This document shows positions 1-12,468 of a DNA stretch of 64,000 bases, piece after piece. How positions within the stretch are numbered: the first letter of the stretch is position 1; each line of letters opens with the position of its first letter. The DNA lies in NCBI GenBank assembly GCA_003344405.1, contig NOWV01000184.1, forward strand, positions 62,001 through 126,000. Reading direction: 5' to 3'. This stretch comes from Trichoplax sp. H2. Taxonomy: Eukaryota > Placozoa > Uniplacotomia > Trichoplacea. The notes under the pieces are model-generated. The model worked only from the letters and a program-made list of their open reading frames with translations. It was not told the DNA's origin and ran no database searches. Position numbers and translations under genes: made by a program.

Positions 1-438
1 ACAATTATAAATGTTTGCTACTACTTCCGTTAAATCAAATTATATAGTAACAATTTATTGAATCCAGAGGTATCGATCGTCGGTTTTATGAAATATCATA
101 GATATAAAAAGACTATTTCAGTACCGAGTCTCTTATACTATACAATATCATATATATGAGAAGACTACTCAACTATCATGTTTCTTATACAATTATTTAT
201 TTTGCAATCAAACTTTTGCTCTAAATATAGATGCAGTACTTATGTTCATAACATGTTCCTATACATACGAATTGCTGTAGCAACTTAAGACTTAAACTAT
301 AGCTATACGAAGCATTAATTAATTACTGATTGATTACATATTATCATTATATCATCTAATAACATTACATATTATTAGATGTCATTCTTTAAATTAATTA
401 TCTGTCTTTCTTTAATTTTGATCACGCTATCATAATAG
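1..438. other. Upstream intron of the PDE-like gene; no exon recognised
   Basis: This AT-rich stretch ends in a 3' splice acceptor just before the exon that starts at 439. I looked for an upstream phosphodiesterase exon on the plus strand and found none I could defend, so the rest of the gene, including its catalytic core, probably lies to the left of the window. Confidence 0.4.
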
Positions 439-1594
439 GATTTATCAACTTTATAGTTAATCCACTCTTTGACATATTTGGTGAAGTTATCGATAAAATT
501 TCTCATCATGTGATGAACCAAAATGATGAAGAAGAATTACGAAAGACAGATACTGAAAAACCCTGGATTCAACCTATGAGAGACAATCATGAAAAATGGT
601 TACATCAATGTCATGATTGTAAGCGTTCAGGTAAATGAATAAGCTTACAAAATTTCAGTAAATATTATAATAAAAATGGTTATGAATAGTTAAAATTAAT
701 CTAATACAGTATCGCTAATTGTATATCGATAACTTGCGCAAGTAAAGATTCTTTCAAGAAAATTTTAATTACCGACGTAGTAGCTAAACCGAATTAAAAA
801 TTGATAGTCTAGTAGCCATTAACATTTCACTATTTATTGCTATGGTAAATAAATAAAAAAGCATCATTTAAGTAGAATAAGGATCGAAAATGTAAATACC
901 TCGCTAAACAACTCAATTTTGTCTACATCTGTTTCATAAAGCAGGTAATAGGTCATCTCGTGCATCGACAGCTGAAAAAACAGACGATAGTCGACCCAAA
1001 CGCAACTCTGTAGCTAATAGTGGCCCTTCTAATCATCAAGGAAAGCGTCAAAGTCTATCCAAGAAAGCTACTAGTAAATTTGATAGCCGCCGTTTTACCC
1101 GGACGCTATCATCGGAGTTTGTCACCATTGAAGATACCGGTGTTTTAGAGAAATCCGATTCATTTTCTGGCAACCTTTTGAAGTCAAATAATACGATTAA
1201 CCGCAAAAATAATTATCATGATCAGACGAAGAAAACGCAGCAAACATCAGCATCAACTACGACTGCAAATACAATAACACCAACAACGACATCAACGAAA
1301 ACAACATCATCGGTCACAACAACAATGAACAAATCCACAGTTACAAATGGTTCCATACCTAATGATGATATCAAGAAAAAAGCGTTAATAAAAGAGAAAT
1401 CAGACAGTGTAAATACAGATGTTAGCTCCATTAGCAGCCCACATCAGGATAATTTGGCCATGATAAAAATGAATATTGAATTAGATGAGTCTAATGATGC
1501 TATTGATGATAATACTAACGACGTTGTAGTAGAAACTATGGTAGATAGCGATGGCTATGAATCTTCTGAGTCACCAGATCAATTGGAAATGTAA
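439..1594 (+). CDS. 3' end of a class I cyclic-nucleotide phosphodiesterase-like gene (partial)
   Basis: Two exons are visible: 439-630 and 945-1594 (stop TAA), joined in phase by a GT-AG intron. The first exon starts GFINFIVNPLFDIFGEVIDK and ends with a DNHEKW segment. This matches the last helices of class I 3',5'-cyclic nucleotide phosphodiesterases (GFIxFIVxPLF, then xNxxxW), which hydrolyse cAMP or cGMP. The metal-binding His/Asp residues and the substrate Gln lie upstream, outside the window, so subfamily and substrate cannot be set. The second exon codes for a hydrophilic tail of about 215 residues: a basic Ser/Arg-rich part, then a Thr/Ser/Asn-rich low-complexity part, then an acidic end. 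The tail has no domain I recognise and is probably disordered. The family call rests on one short exon. Confidence 0.6.
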
Positions 1595-3523
1595 CTATTA
1601 TGATTTGAATTTCTTAAAACTAATCAATACTTGAGTACCCGAAAAGACTAATTCATCACAAAACGATCAAAGGTGATATTTATAAATATCGTAATGGTAT
1701 TAATCATATTTTACCAATTTACTACATTAACGGATGTTAATCTGAGATTAACTCAAATTATCGATGTTTCCAGCAGGTAATAATTGGTACATTCACCTGA
1801 TCGAGTTAAGATTTAAAGTGTATAATTTAATCTCGATTGCATTGATGGTAATTTTTTAATTATAAAATATCGAAATAGAGTTGTAGTTATACAGTATATG
1901 ATTTAACTTCACCGTCAACTTACGTGGAGATATAAAGATATCTATTTTGATTGACATTGTACATTGATATAACATTAATTTATCATTATTATTAGCAATA
2001 TTTCAAATGGATTTAACTTTAGCTAAAGCATTATCTGTATATGTTGGTAAATGATACAGTGAATGATAATTATCGATATAGAATAATTATACTCAATTTC
2101 TTGCTAAATGCTTTCTTGCATAAAAATATAATAGCCATTGATGACGACTATAGTATTATTATGACCGACTAGAAAATATAAAATTATTTCTTTTCAAGTT
2201 GGAGTTCATCACTATGATATATCATTTCATTATCGTTTTATCGAATGTATAAATCATTGAACGATGAGTCGAATCAAGATCAACATCAAAACAATGTATC
2301 TGATTATGATATTGATGATTATATCTCATGCGTGCATAACCAGTAACGCGGTCTATTATCATTGCATCAACTAAGTCTAGCTTTCACTGGAATGATAGCT
2401 GAAGTAGCTGGTCAATTCTGTTAAATACTCTTGTAATCATATGTTCAACTATCATTTAGGGTTGTTTTCGATTGTGCTGATTTAAAAATAACACGTACTT
2501 GAAATGCTTAATTAATAATACCCTATTTGCTTTCTAAAGTATGTATAGAAGATCGATCTATAGTTTCATAGTATTCAAAACTGGAAAGAATCTATGGTAT
2601 TAATCTTTAATTGATTCATTCTATATCTGGTTGCAATTAATCTTTGTCTGTCGTTATTACTATGGTTGTAATGCCGGTATTTGAATTCATGCGATGGTTA
2701 TAATGAAACTAACTTTTCAAAGTATCATTTGCATCAAATTGCAATACAAATTTAACTACTTTTTCTAAATTACTGTTTCGTTATTAAGCTAGTTAAGTAA
2801 AAGGATAAACAAAGAGGATTAAATTTGCTGTAGAATAAGTGAAATATTGGCTATTGTAAATTGATTTCTATTCATAATAAAATGACTGATCAATTGGTGA
2901 AATCGGGATTATAAGCTTTGAACTGATTCAAGAGCGTTTATAAGTCCATTAGTTATACCTAAACATTCATAAACTTTAAACACTCCTATACTACATAGGC
3001 TAAGATTCTTACGATCGCAAATCATCAATAGCTGTAATTTAGATTTTGGAGTTGCTTAGGCTACTACTAAAAAATTACTATGCGGATAATCTTGGTTCAA
3101 ACAACTTAAGACGTTCTTTAACAGTTTTTCATATCATTGCAACAAAGTACTACAGCCCATTATAGCCAAGTTACGTCCACACTAAAGCATTATTTTAGCA
3201 AATATTATAATCATTTTATTCATTTCGTAACTTACTTGGATCATAAAGTTAGTTAGTTGTACGAGTACTTAATTAAACACGGTAACAATCGTATATAGTC
3301 AGCATGTCATACAGTTTTTGCATTTCTAGAATATTTATCGAACAATTATCATATTTACGCGGTTAAAAATAACGAAATAAAAATATCCATTTTAAGAAAA
3401 ATCTTTTACTTAAAGCTAATAATATTTCTTAATTCATAACGGATTACCAAAACGCTATCTACTTATTTAATATTCGTTAAGAAAAAAATAATATAATCAA
3501 TAACAGATCACTTAAGGAATATT
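1595..3523. other. Intergenic region between convergent PDE-like and PIGZ genes
   Basis: No exon-like sequence was recognised on either strand. It must hold the 3' UTRs of two genes that end toward each other (PDE-like at 1594, PIGZ at 3524). The sequence is AT-rich with no long repeat noticed. Confidence 0.6.
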
Positions 3524-6500
3524 TTATACTACATATTCATAAAGACTAAGGGTAAGCTCGTATCTCAAAGTTGTAAAAATAGCACTACTTCTATTAAAGA
3601 TGTCATGATAGGCATCGAAAGTTTGACTATTAGTTAATATAAACAAATTGTCATACAATTGATTTAATAAGTGCAATAAATTTGGAGGATTTTCCGAACT
3701 CCAATGCGGAAAAAATCTCTTAACCAGCTTGAAACGTGTAGGCACTTGAACAGTAGTTGGAGTTACTAATAAATTCCTAAAATGACGAAGAAATCATACT
3801 TATTAAAACTAATTCATTCACTTATTTCCTTATTGAAGTAGCTATTTTGACCTGGATTTTTAAAAAATTCGAGATCTAAGATAAAGTCTTAACTTTAGCC
3901 TCATACTATTCATTACTATATCAAGCATTTCCATAGTGCTTTAAGTAGTTGAGTAATAGGTATCAAAATTTTGAGTTGAGATGATTTAAGTAATAACTCG
4001 ACTCAAACACAATCGAATAAAGAAATAAGACATTAAGATGCGCATAAGGCAGTCACTTTAGTGCGATGCTTAAAATTGAGTACTATCTATTTTAAAGCTT
4101 TTAGTACTGGAGTAAGACCTCAATACGTAACCCCTTTTAATAAAAGCAGTAGCCTATGCAATTGTATTCTTAACTAAATAAGTAAAAACAGTTAACATTC
4201 ATTAACCAACCTTTTTCTACTGTTTTGACTATCCTTCGCTAAAGATTCAATTGTACTTAACATAATGTCGTAATCGCTTCCTGCTAAATCGAAAATTTCT
4301 ATGTTCTTGTTACCTTTCGTTATACAGAGATACAAGGTGAGAGTCCTACTATTGTGCAATACGTATCAAAACAAATCATACCTCGGAATTGTGCCAACAT
4401 AAATTTTGGAGGCATGTATGTGCGGTAAAATATTACATTAGTGGAAGGATTAATTGTAGTCCCACCATTATCGAGTTTATAATTATCGTGAAGGTACTTC
4501 ATGCATGGATAAATGCCACCTAAATGGATACAAGAGAACCTTAAAATTTTCCATCTTTAATCTGGTATCCACTTTAAGTGCAGACATTTTGTAATGATCA
4601 AAATATGTAACTGTTACATTAGTCCATAATGCGATTGTAATTGTGAATTACCTTGATGCATAAATCCGAAAACTAATATGCCAAGTACATTAAATAAAAT
4701 CCAAATAATTAAATTACGAAATCTATTACGGCTACCAAAGAAATTGTTCCCGAATAAAATAAGCAATGGAAAAATGACGGGAAGAATAAATCGCGGTTCG
4801 TGATGTGGAATCCATGATAAAATAACTAATGGAATATATACGCATCCTTTCAAAAACCATCGGTTAGACAAAGAAATACGTGCTTGGGTAATTTGGTCGT
4901 TATTACCAGCATTAGCCAGAAAACTAATAATATCTCGTAATGTTTGATAATAAAGTGCAACTGTTAATGGCCCAAATAACATAAACATATTGACTAATCC
5001 ATGAGTAACTCTGGGGTGTATACCATGCGTACCTACAAATCATATCAAATAATCAGCATCTAAATTTCTCTTGTACTATTTTATGTAGCATAGATATCAT
5101 CACATAATTGTCACTGCACCTAAATTAGAATCGTTGATGTTATATAAAATAAAACACAGTGGCGTAATGGCAAAATTTCCTTGCACTGATCTATAATAGT
5201 TTGAATCAACGATAATTAGCAACAAGGCTATGAATAGACCACTTATTGCCATTCGGATGGAGCCATTAATCGCTGCTTGTAGATTTACTGTCCTACCTAT
5301 TTTGATAGATAAGGATTTAATAGCCTGAAATTAATACTAAAGTTGACAATTGACATACCAGTATTACTATTGATATTATTAGTAGCATGCAAGATGTCTC
5401 CAAATATTTCTTTTATCTAAATACATCAATTCTTACTTTGATGATACAACATTGAAAGAACTGGCCAAAAGGCAAAAACCAAGAACGTTGGTCTAATAAA
5501 GAAACCAACTGCGACTGTTATCCCAGTTATTAACCAGGTTCTGTTACAGTAACTGCCAGAAGGTGAAGTCTTTTGAGTAGAGTAATATATTATTAACAAC
5601 CAAGAGAAAAATATCATTTCCACAAAGTTACTGAATGTCCGGCAGAATATAAAAATTGGATGAGCGCTTGCAGTTGTTAGTAAGTAAGCCATTGCGTCAT
5701 TACTTTTGATGTTCAATCGCTGGCATACTATCCAAACGGAATAGTCTAAATACAGTATAATCATATTTAGTTAGCATAAGAAATTTGCATGAATGTCGTT
5801 TTACCTATTTGATAATCCTTGAAAAATATGTTAATATCCCTACTAAATTCATCAAACAGAGGCATAATGCAATGGTACGATCTGTACGAAAATGCATGCA
5901 TCGAAATCGAGCTATACGTATTGACAATGGATAGCTGAATACTTCTGATATAAACTTACCAAAGAGGAAAGATAAGGCACAGCAGAAGAGTCGAGGCAAT
6001 ACGAGTAAAGTATACGGTGAAATCAAATCGATAGAGAAAAGATCTTTGAGAAACTTGAGCAAGATCATTGGTAAACCAGATATGAAATATGGAGTGATGA
6101 TATTTCGTAAAGGACATGATACATTCCATTCCCAAGTACGCGTAGTGTCATAATCGAAGATATCCCCTATAATATCAGATCAAACATGCTATCACTTTCT
6201 GCTGTATAAATGAACAGTTGATCTACTTTTATTTTATGCTCAATTTAGGCATGCCATAATTAATCAAAGATTTTGTAATCGACTATAGCTTTATTGAGAT
6301 ATTACACGAAGCAGAATTACGATATGGATATCTACGTGCACTATGGCGATCCAATCTCCCAAATTCTCAGATACTGTACCTCTGCATTACTGCACGTTGG
6401 AGTGTACAATCTACAGAAGATTCTAGCTAAGTTATCCATTTCAAACTGATGCAATAAGCGTCATACGCGTATAACGTTCGAAATAAACCACAGCAAACAT

Positions 6501-6642
6501 GAATATTCATATAGGTCTAACCTGCAATAACCTCTGGTGATTGGAAAAATTCATCTGGGTGAATATATCCAGACTGGGGCATGAGAGTTAGAATGACTCT
6601 TAATACTGCCAAGAGATAATACAGATTCGGTAGTGATTCCAT
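3524..6642 (-). CDS. PIGZ: GPI mannosyltransferase 4 (PIG-Z / SMP3 family), complete
   Basis: PIGZ/Smp3 is an ER multi-pass GT22 enzyme that adds the fourth, alpha-1,2-linked mannose to GPI precursors using dolichol-phosphate-mannose. Eight exons on the minus strand (6642-6522, 6166-5960, 5745-5437, 5296-5120, 5032-4652, 4519-4382, 4313-4211, 3776-3524) join in phase to 562 residues, close to the usual size of about 580. Visible family motifs: [16 protein letters not shown] at residues 22-37, including the GT22 HPDE; RTFSN at 145-149; HGIHPRVTH at 274-282; HEPRF at 349-353; YRTYMPP at 430-436. Hydrophobic segments lie throughout. The ATG at 6642 puts the first hydrophobic stretch and HPDE at the expected distance. 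The junction into the exon at 5296 has a weak pyrimidine tract, but the more obvious upstream acceptor would give an in-frame stop. The gene is divergent from the tubulin at 7489. Confidence 0.93.
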
Positions 6643-7488
6643 CCGACGCGCTTTGTCAATCTTCTTCCCTTGTACAGTATGCAAAGATATCTCGATAGAG
6701 GCACGCCTAACCTATTTTATTCCCACTACTACTCAATTTAACCTATATTGCAGACCTTTTCAAGCGATTAAACGTTCAATTCAGTGAAATGGACCCTCTG
6801 CAGCTTAGCAATAATAATCATACTCTTCATAATATTCTATCATATTCGTACGAGTATTTTATTATTTCCATTTCTTCGTTTATAGGGCCCTTGCGCAGAC
6901 CTGTACTATGGGCTACTACTCATTTCGACAGTACTTTATACTGTATATTTTACAGTACAACATACTGTAGTGTACAGCACAGTACTGTACAGTATGCTAA
7001 GGGGTGCCCAAGCAGTGGCCTGAAACCTTTTAAGGTATTGGACTAATGCAATATTGTCGGCACTCTACTCCACTTCCACGAAATGAAAATATGAAACCGT
7101 TTGGAATCTGCTAACAAATATATATTAGAATTAATTTATATAGAACAGTACAGCATATACAGTATTTATCTATCATTCACTACTGTACGAATACTGACGC
7201 TATAAAGTGGGAGTAATTTTAATAGGATTAAGAGTCTCTACAAATACTAATCTAATCTATACTGTACTGTATTGTACACTCTACAGTATATTTTATAATT
7301 CAAAAAATTAATGAATAATTACTGTCATTACTGTAGTCTATGCCATTTTATAGTTTTTCAAGTTTGCAATGACAACAAAGCATTATCAAAGGCATTGAGA
7401 TAGAGTATTTTGTGAGTGGCAACACTTATAGATCGATAGCATGTGAGAAGAGTGATTGGTAACGTTCGACTGAGTTAAAGACCTCTTC
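6643..7488. promoter_or_regulatory. Shared upstream region of divergent PIGZ and tubulin genes
   Basis: The ATGs of PIGZ (minus, 6642) and the tubulin (plus, 7489) are 846 bp apart, so both promoters must lie here or in unseen 5' exons. No canonical core-promoter element stood out. The region carries dense ACTGTAC/GTACAGT motifs, most clearly at 6929-6990 and 7258-7293. Open frames inside it run through these repeats and show no family similarity. Confidence 0.5.
6929..6990. repeat. Cluster of CAGTA/CTGTA pentamer elements
   Basis: About 60 bp packed with CTGTA, CAGTA and GTACAGT words in both orientations, including a cagtactgtacagta core. It is one of the first of a series of similar clusters that continues to about 20.8 kb. 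Confidence 0.7.
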
Positions 7489-10400
7489 ATGGCTGCCAAT
7501 AATATCCTTATCCAAGTTGGTCAGTGCGGAAATCAGATTGGTAGAGATTTTTGCAATTTCATCGAAAACGATAATGATGACAGGTATTACTGAAGGCAAT
7601 AATGAACAAGATTCGTGATTACTGTATTTATAATATATTGTACAGTATATTGCCTTTAAAAACTACGTTGCAAGTGTAATTAGGCTACTATGACAGCTAT
7701 GATCCGAATTCGCGAACCTATAATATGGGACGCGTATAGTAGCTGCTTATAATAATAATAAGAATAACAATAAGAATAATAATAATAATATTATTCCTAC
7801 GATTTGACGTATCTATGCATGAATACAAGTACAGTCTGTATTGCAATTTAGCAATTGATAAATGAAATAAAGTTGATTACTAAACATCTCTAAACACCTA
7901 CAAATCATTCTCCTGCTAGTAATTTTGACCTATTATGGTGTAATAATGCACAACAAAATGATAAACTGTATATTGGTCTATAAAATTTAGTAATCAATGT
8001 TGACAGTTGCAGCTCTAACATCAGCTCATATTCCATTTCGTTTCACGGTTGTAATCCTGATTTGAAGTACGTCATCAATGTCTCACATTTATCAGCATTA
8101 TGATAAAAAGCTAAGATGCCTTTGCGTCGACAGCGAACCCAAGGTATGTTATTATTTTATAGGATAGATATCTATCAATCATTAAATAACTGCTTTTAGC
8201 AATAACAAGAATTAATATTTTCCAGGTAAGTGTACGTATGCCGCACATTACTTACAATTATTTTGACTATACGCGTATTTGTAGGTTATCTCGAACTTAC
8301 TGAACAAGTATGAAAAAAGGTAATCAATAACTATAGAATCTGTTCGGCCTAATAACTACCGTAATATACTGTACACAATAATTATGAGTGCATTTTATAA
8401 TTTATCGATACGATGTTTCTGAGGTATTGTATCTGAGGCATCTTATTAGTGCACTCATGCATTAAGCACGATTATAGTACATAATTATGACATGGCAGAA
8501 CTGCAGTACATTTTCAAAATGTTATCTTCTTTCGTACCTGACGTGATCCTTTTATCAACACAATATCTTATTTTATGCAAGCTATCGCAAGAAAAATATT
8601 TTTTCGGGACGTTCTGGTTGCGGTGCTAATTGGGCTCTCGGTAAGAACAGTGTGGACTTCAGAAATTACTAAAGTTATATTGTATTTCTATCAGAGAAAA
8701 CATGTAGGCTTTAACGTTAATTACTTGTTATGTATGTGGTTCGTAATACTGCTTGAGTCAAGTAATAAATCTCGTACAGTGTGTAAAATAATGTAAGGTT
8801 TATTTGGAAAACTGTAGCGTAACTAGATAAGGCAGATGTATACTTGATATAAATCTATAAGCGTAAATCAGTGTATGTAATCGTAAAGTAAGGCTGTATG
8901 AGTACAGAATTAACGTAGAATTATACCAATCTTAAAGAACTGCTCACATAGTAACAAATAAAGCACGTTTCTCAAGAGTTACACGCGTGAAGATACATTT
9001 TAAGCGAACATAAAATGTGTGCAATTGTGTAACAACAAGCGTGATAACTATGTTATGTAGGCGTAATAGTACATATATGTAATAGATACTTAACATATAC
9101 TAACAACTCTAAAGATATAATAGTTATCTACCGTACTACCATTGTAATACTACTTGATACCAAACAAAATGAAGAATAATTTTATTAAGATTCGGTAAGT
9201 TAATCGTTGATGTTTTATCAATACATGCCTATATAGGTTACCACGGATTTCAGAATGTTATTGGCCCATCATTTATAGATGATTTTTTAAATGCATTAAG
9301 AAAGGAAGTGGAACGGTAATCACTCTGAATATAGGCGTTGTGATATCAATTCTATTGCATATACATCTGATTCTACGCACTTTGCAGTTGTGACTCGTAC
9401 ATGGGATGTATTATGCTTCATAGCACATGCGGAGGTACTGGATCAGGTATACGTTTATAGAAGAGTAGTTTTGAATATAGACTTCAAAAATTGGAGTTTT
9501 TTACTACATTTCTCATTAATTGAGCTAAATCTCTCATTATGTATATTTAGGTTTAGGTTCCAGAATCTGCGAAGCTATCAGAGAAGAATACCCAATAAAT
9601 TACATATTATCTGTTGGTGTGTCTCCTCATAGATCAGGAGAAAGCCCATTACAGTGCTACAACTCGATGTTATCGCTATCATATTTACAAAAGTAAATGA
9701 TATTTCTGCATGATGCATAACTTTTAAATTTAAGATTGATGTAATTTTTATACGCTCTATGAAGCTTATTAAATGGTCTTAATTTTCTCTCTTATTACTT
9801 ATTACACGACTGAGTAATTGATTATATAATTAACGTACTTCTTCAATCTTTGATAGCTACTCAGATGGCATAATTCTTTATGAAAATGATGACGTTATCA
9901 ACCGAATAATGTCCCTTCGGTATGCAAATGATTAATCTGATAATATATTGTACGTTATTATACTTGCGCGCCAAATAAATTATCAATCTAAATGATTTTT
10001 AATTGCAATATATAACTAGGTCAAAGTCTGAATCTTCTAAGGCGGTTTCTCTAGAGGCAATGAATAGCTACATTGCGAGAAGCCTAGCAGGAATTATATC
10101 ACCCTTAAGCTCACCCAAGTCAAATGTAGCAAGGTAACAAGTTTACTTTGACGGTGAAGCATTAAATCTATTCTATATAGAAATCAATCCGAATAATTAT
10201 GTAAAAGTGTAATTTTGGTTACTATATAATCTTTGCTACAATTTAGCAAGGTGTATAACTTCAGAATACCCTCTAATATTACAGTTGTTGTCTTATAGTT
10301 GTGTATTTCCGGGTAGAGAACCTTGGGAAATGCTTCAGACAACATGTCCAATGCCAATCTTAAAATTTACCGGTATTAAGTACTTATCGAAAGGGTATGC

Positions 10401-11400
10401 TATCAATTACAGACTGTTGTAGTTATCCACTGTAACAAAAATCGTATTTGTTACTTTTACCAAATAGAAATTTCTTGTCTTTCATAGGGTAGCTTGGGAT
10501 AGTTTAGTTCGTAACTACGTCCAAACTAATTGCAGACCAAAATCGGGAACTGTTGTATGTGGCGTAACTTATCTTTAAGTATTTTTGTGCTAGCTTTACG
10601 CAGCACTTATTCATACACGAGTATATCTTAATTAAAGAATTTTAAATTTGATAACAAACTCAACTGCTTCTTTTATTGCAGTTAGATTCTATTTCCTGTC
10701 TAGCGGTTGCAAGAGGTGATAGGGATCATTCCTTTTTCAATTTCATGCCAAGATTAAACGAAAACTTGAAAGCAGCGTATCGATGTGTCAATTGGAATCC
10801 GTTTCCTATTGACTATTGGACAGGTATCCTACTATACGTATTTGCTTAATTATTTTGCGGTTCCATTTAATTTGAAGCAGTCTTGCTAGATCGTTAATAA
10901 TAAATATTTGAACTCTGTTAGCTGAAAAAGACTGCTCAAGGAGCGCCAGTTCTGGTAGTAGAACTCTATACGTTTGCTCAAATAGTTGTGGTGTTATAGA
11001 CTACTTCGATCATATTCTGTCGAAAACATCAACAATGTATGAAGCTAAAGCTTTCCTTCATTGGTATTGGAAATACGGTTGCTGTGAGGTGAGAGTTTGA
11101 GAATACTTACTGATAGTTTTATGATCAATTTATTCTTAGAGAGTTACACTATTCGTGTATTTAACTGTAATTGCCACATTAGTAAGAAATATTTTTTTAT
11201 GATTAAAATATGGCTTTGATGTCATAGCTCATGATTACATGAATGCTATTCTATAGACTGTCTCGACTCGTATTTTCATAAAAGTTATATTTTGATCTTC
11301 AATTATTAAAATGTAATTTCCGTTCTAGGACGACTTTTCCGAGGCCCGCGAAACGTTACAGAGTGTAGCTCTAAATTACAGAGATGCCTTAAAGCAATGA
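7489..11400 (+). CDS. Zeta/delta-class tubulin, complete and short
   Basis: Fourteen exons (7489-7583, 8068-8143, 8285-8319, 8582-8640, 9237-9315, 9388-9446, 9551-9692, 9857-9919, 10020-10133, 10299-10394, 10488-10563, 10682-10823, 10922-11088, 11329-11400) join in phase to 367 residues. Tubulin signatures are clear: QVGQCGNQIG at residues 9-18, VDSEPKV near 52-58, SGRSGCGANWALGYHG before the glycine loop, and CGGTGSG at about 129-135, the GTP phosphate loop. The stretch after the loop (SRICEAIREEYP, then SPHRSGESPLQCYN) fits the delta/zeta branch, not alpha, beta or gamma. From memory of the families I favour zeta, a centriole/basal-foot tubulin of ciliated organisms. At 367 residues it is well below the usual 440-475, with the loss after the GTP loop. 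The exon 2 start at 8068 is the only acceptor I found that keeps phase. Many introns are under 120 bp. Confidence 0.88.
7741..7797. repeat. Interrupted AAT-type microsatellite
   Basis: A run of AAT/AAC/AAG trinucleotides ending in an ATTATT turn. It lies inside the first intron of the tubulin gene and has no coding role. Confidence 0.8.
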
Positions 11401-11589
11401 GTACCTGCAGCCCACTGCATATTGCAAGATTATGCATATACGGTACTATGATTATTTATTTACTTCACCGACTTTTTTATTCTTATATTTTGGTGATGCT
11501 AATTTTTATCGTATCACACTTTCAAAACGTTTTAGGTATATTAAGTTATCGTGTTTCTGAATTGCTATCTTTATATTTTATTTAATTTA

Positions 11590-11595
11590 AATAAA
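11590..11595 (+). promoter_or_regulatory. Poly(A) signal AATAAA of the tubulin gene
   Basis: The first AATAAA after the tubulin stop is 190 nt downstream, a reasonable 3' UTR length for a compact genome. In such AT-rich DNA the hexamer also occurs by chance, so use is unproven. Confidence 0.4.
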
Positions 11596-12373
11596 TATTA
11601 ATAAGCTATCTAGCAATTTCGATGACATCTAATTACTGATAAAAAGTAAATTCAAGAATTTTTCATGATAATTGATTAATTAAAGCAGTTTACATGTGAC
11701 CATCCCTTTTCAATCATGCTAACGCAGGAGCTATTTACATTCTTACTATAAAGTAAAATAAAACGTTAGTACACGAGTGTTCATGTAGAGAAGTGACGTT
11801 AAGTCACGTTAACGCTGACACTGAGATGTACGAAGGACTAATAAACTAACAGGCACATGATGATACACGACGTAAACTTAGAACGTAGCGTAATAGTGCA
11901 AGCTATTACACTTCATTTTTTTAGAGCCATTAACAGATATTGGTTGAATCTACACTATGGAGTTATGGTCAATACTGTGAATGAAATTCACATTGCCCAT
12001 CACGAGAACAAAGCTTGCCCTTATTCGCGTTTAAATGAATAGCGCTAATGAAATGGAATTTGTTTTTAAGTCAATCAAAATCTACAGTAAGCTTGATTAG
12101 GTGATTACCACAATACGAGTACAGTGTGTCAGCATCTCCCCGTTACAGTGTGCAACTAGTGTCATAGCGTGGTTTGAATAAACCTTGAACTCAGCAATCT
12201 ACTTTTGTGCTAAAATTTTCATGATGGTCAACGACAACCGAGTTACAGATTGTATTATTATAATTGACATTGGGCATCATTCAAGGATATTTGCCTTAAA
12301 TGGCCATGAATGAGCGAGCCACTGTCAGCCTACTGATTTAAACTAGGAACTTGAAGTGTTCTCCATTTTTGCA

Positions 12374-12468
12374 GTGCAGTGCAGTGAAGTACTGTACAGT
12401 ACGTACAGTACAGTACAGTACTGTACTGTACTGTAATGCACTATACTGTACACTGTACAGTACGGTGT
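12374..12468. repeat. Inverted (CAGTA)n/(CTGTA)n array with a perfect 32-bp palindrome
   Basis: The left part is CAGTG-type repeats, followed by CAGTA units that turn into CTGTA units. Positions 12404-12435 form a perfect palindrome: three CAGT-containing pentamers, then their exact reverse complement, centred between 12419 and 12420. The rest of the block contains further GTACAGTAC and ACTGTAC words. The DNA could form a cruciform, or an RNA from either strand a stable hairpin. Confidence 0.9.

Noticed and set aside
1222-1431. Minus-strand hydrophobic open frame
   Set aside because: It is the antisense shadow of the Thr/Ser-rich tail exon of the PDE-like gene.
4614-4651. Apparent early C-terminus of PIGZ in exon 5 (stop at 4614)
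   Set aside because: The donor CAAG|gtaatt at 4652 joins to GIYPC in the next exon and reproduces the PIGZ pattern, so the stop lies in an intron.
5805-5959. Continuation of the PIGZ exon 2 frame past 5960
   Set aside because: A good donor (TTTG|gtaagt) sits at 5960, and splicing there restores phase and homology into the exon at 5745; the read-through ends in a stop and does not match the family.
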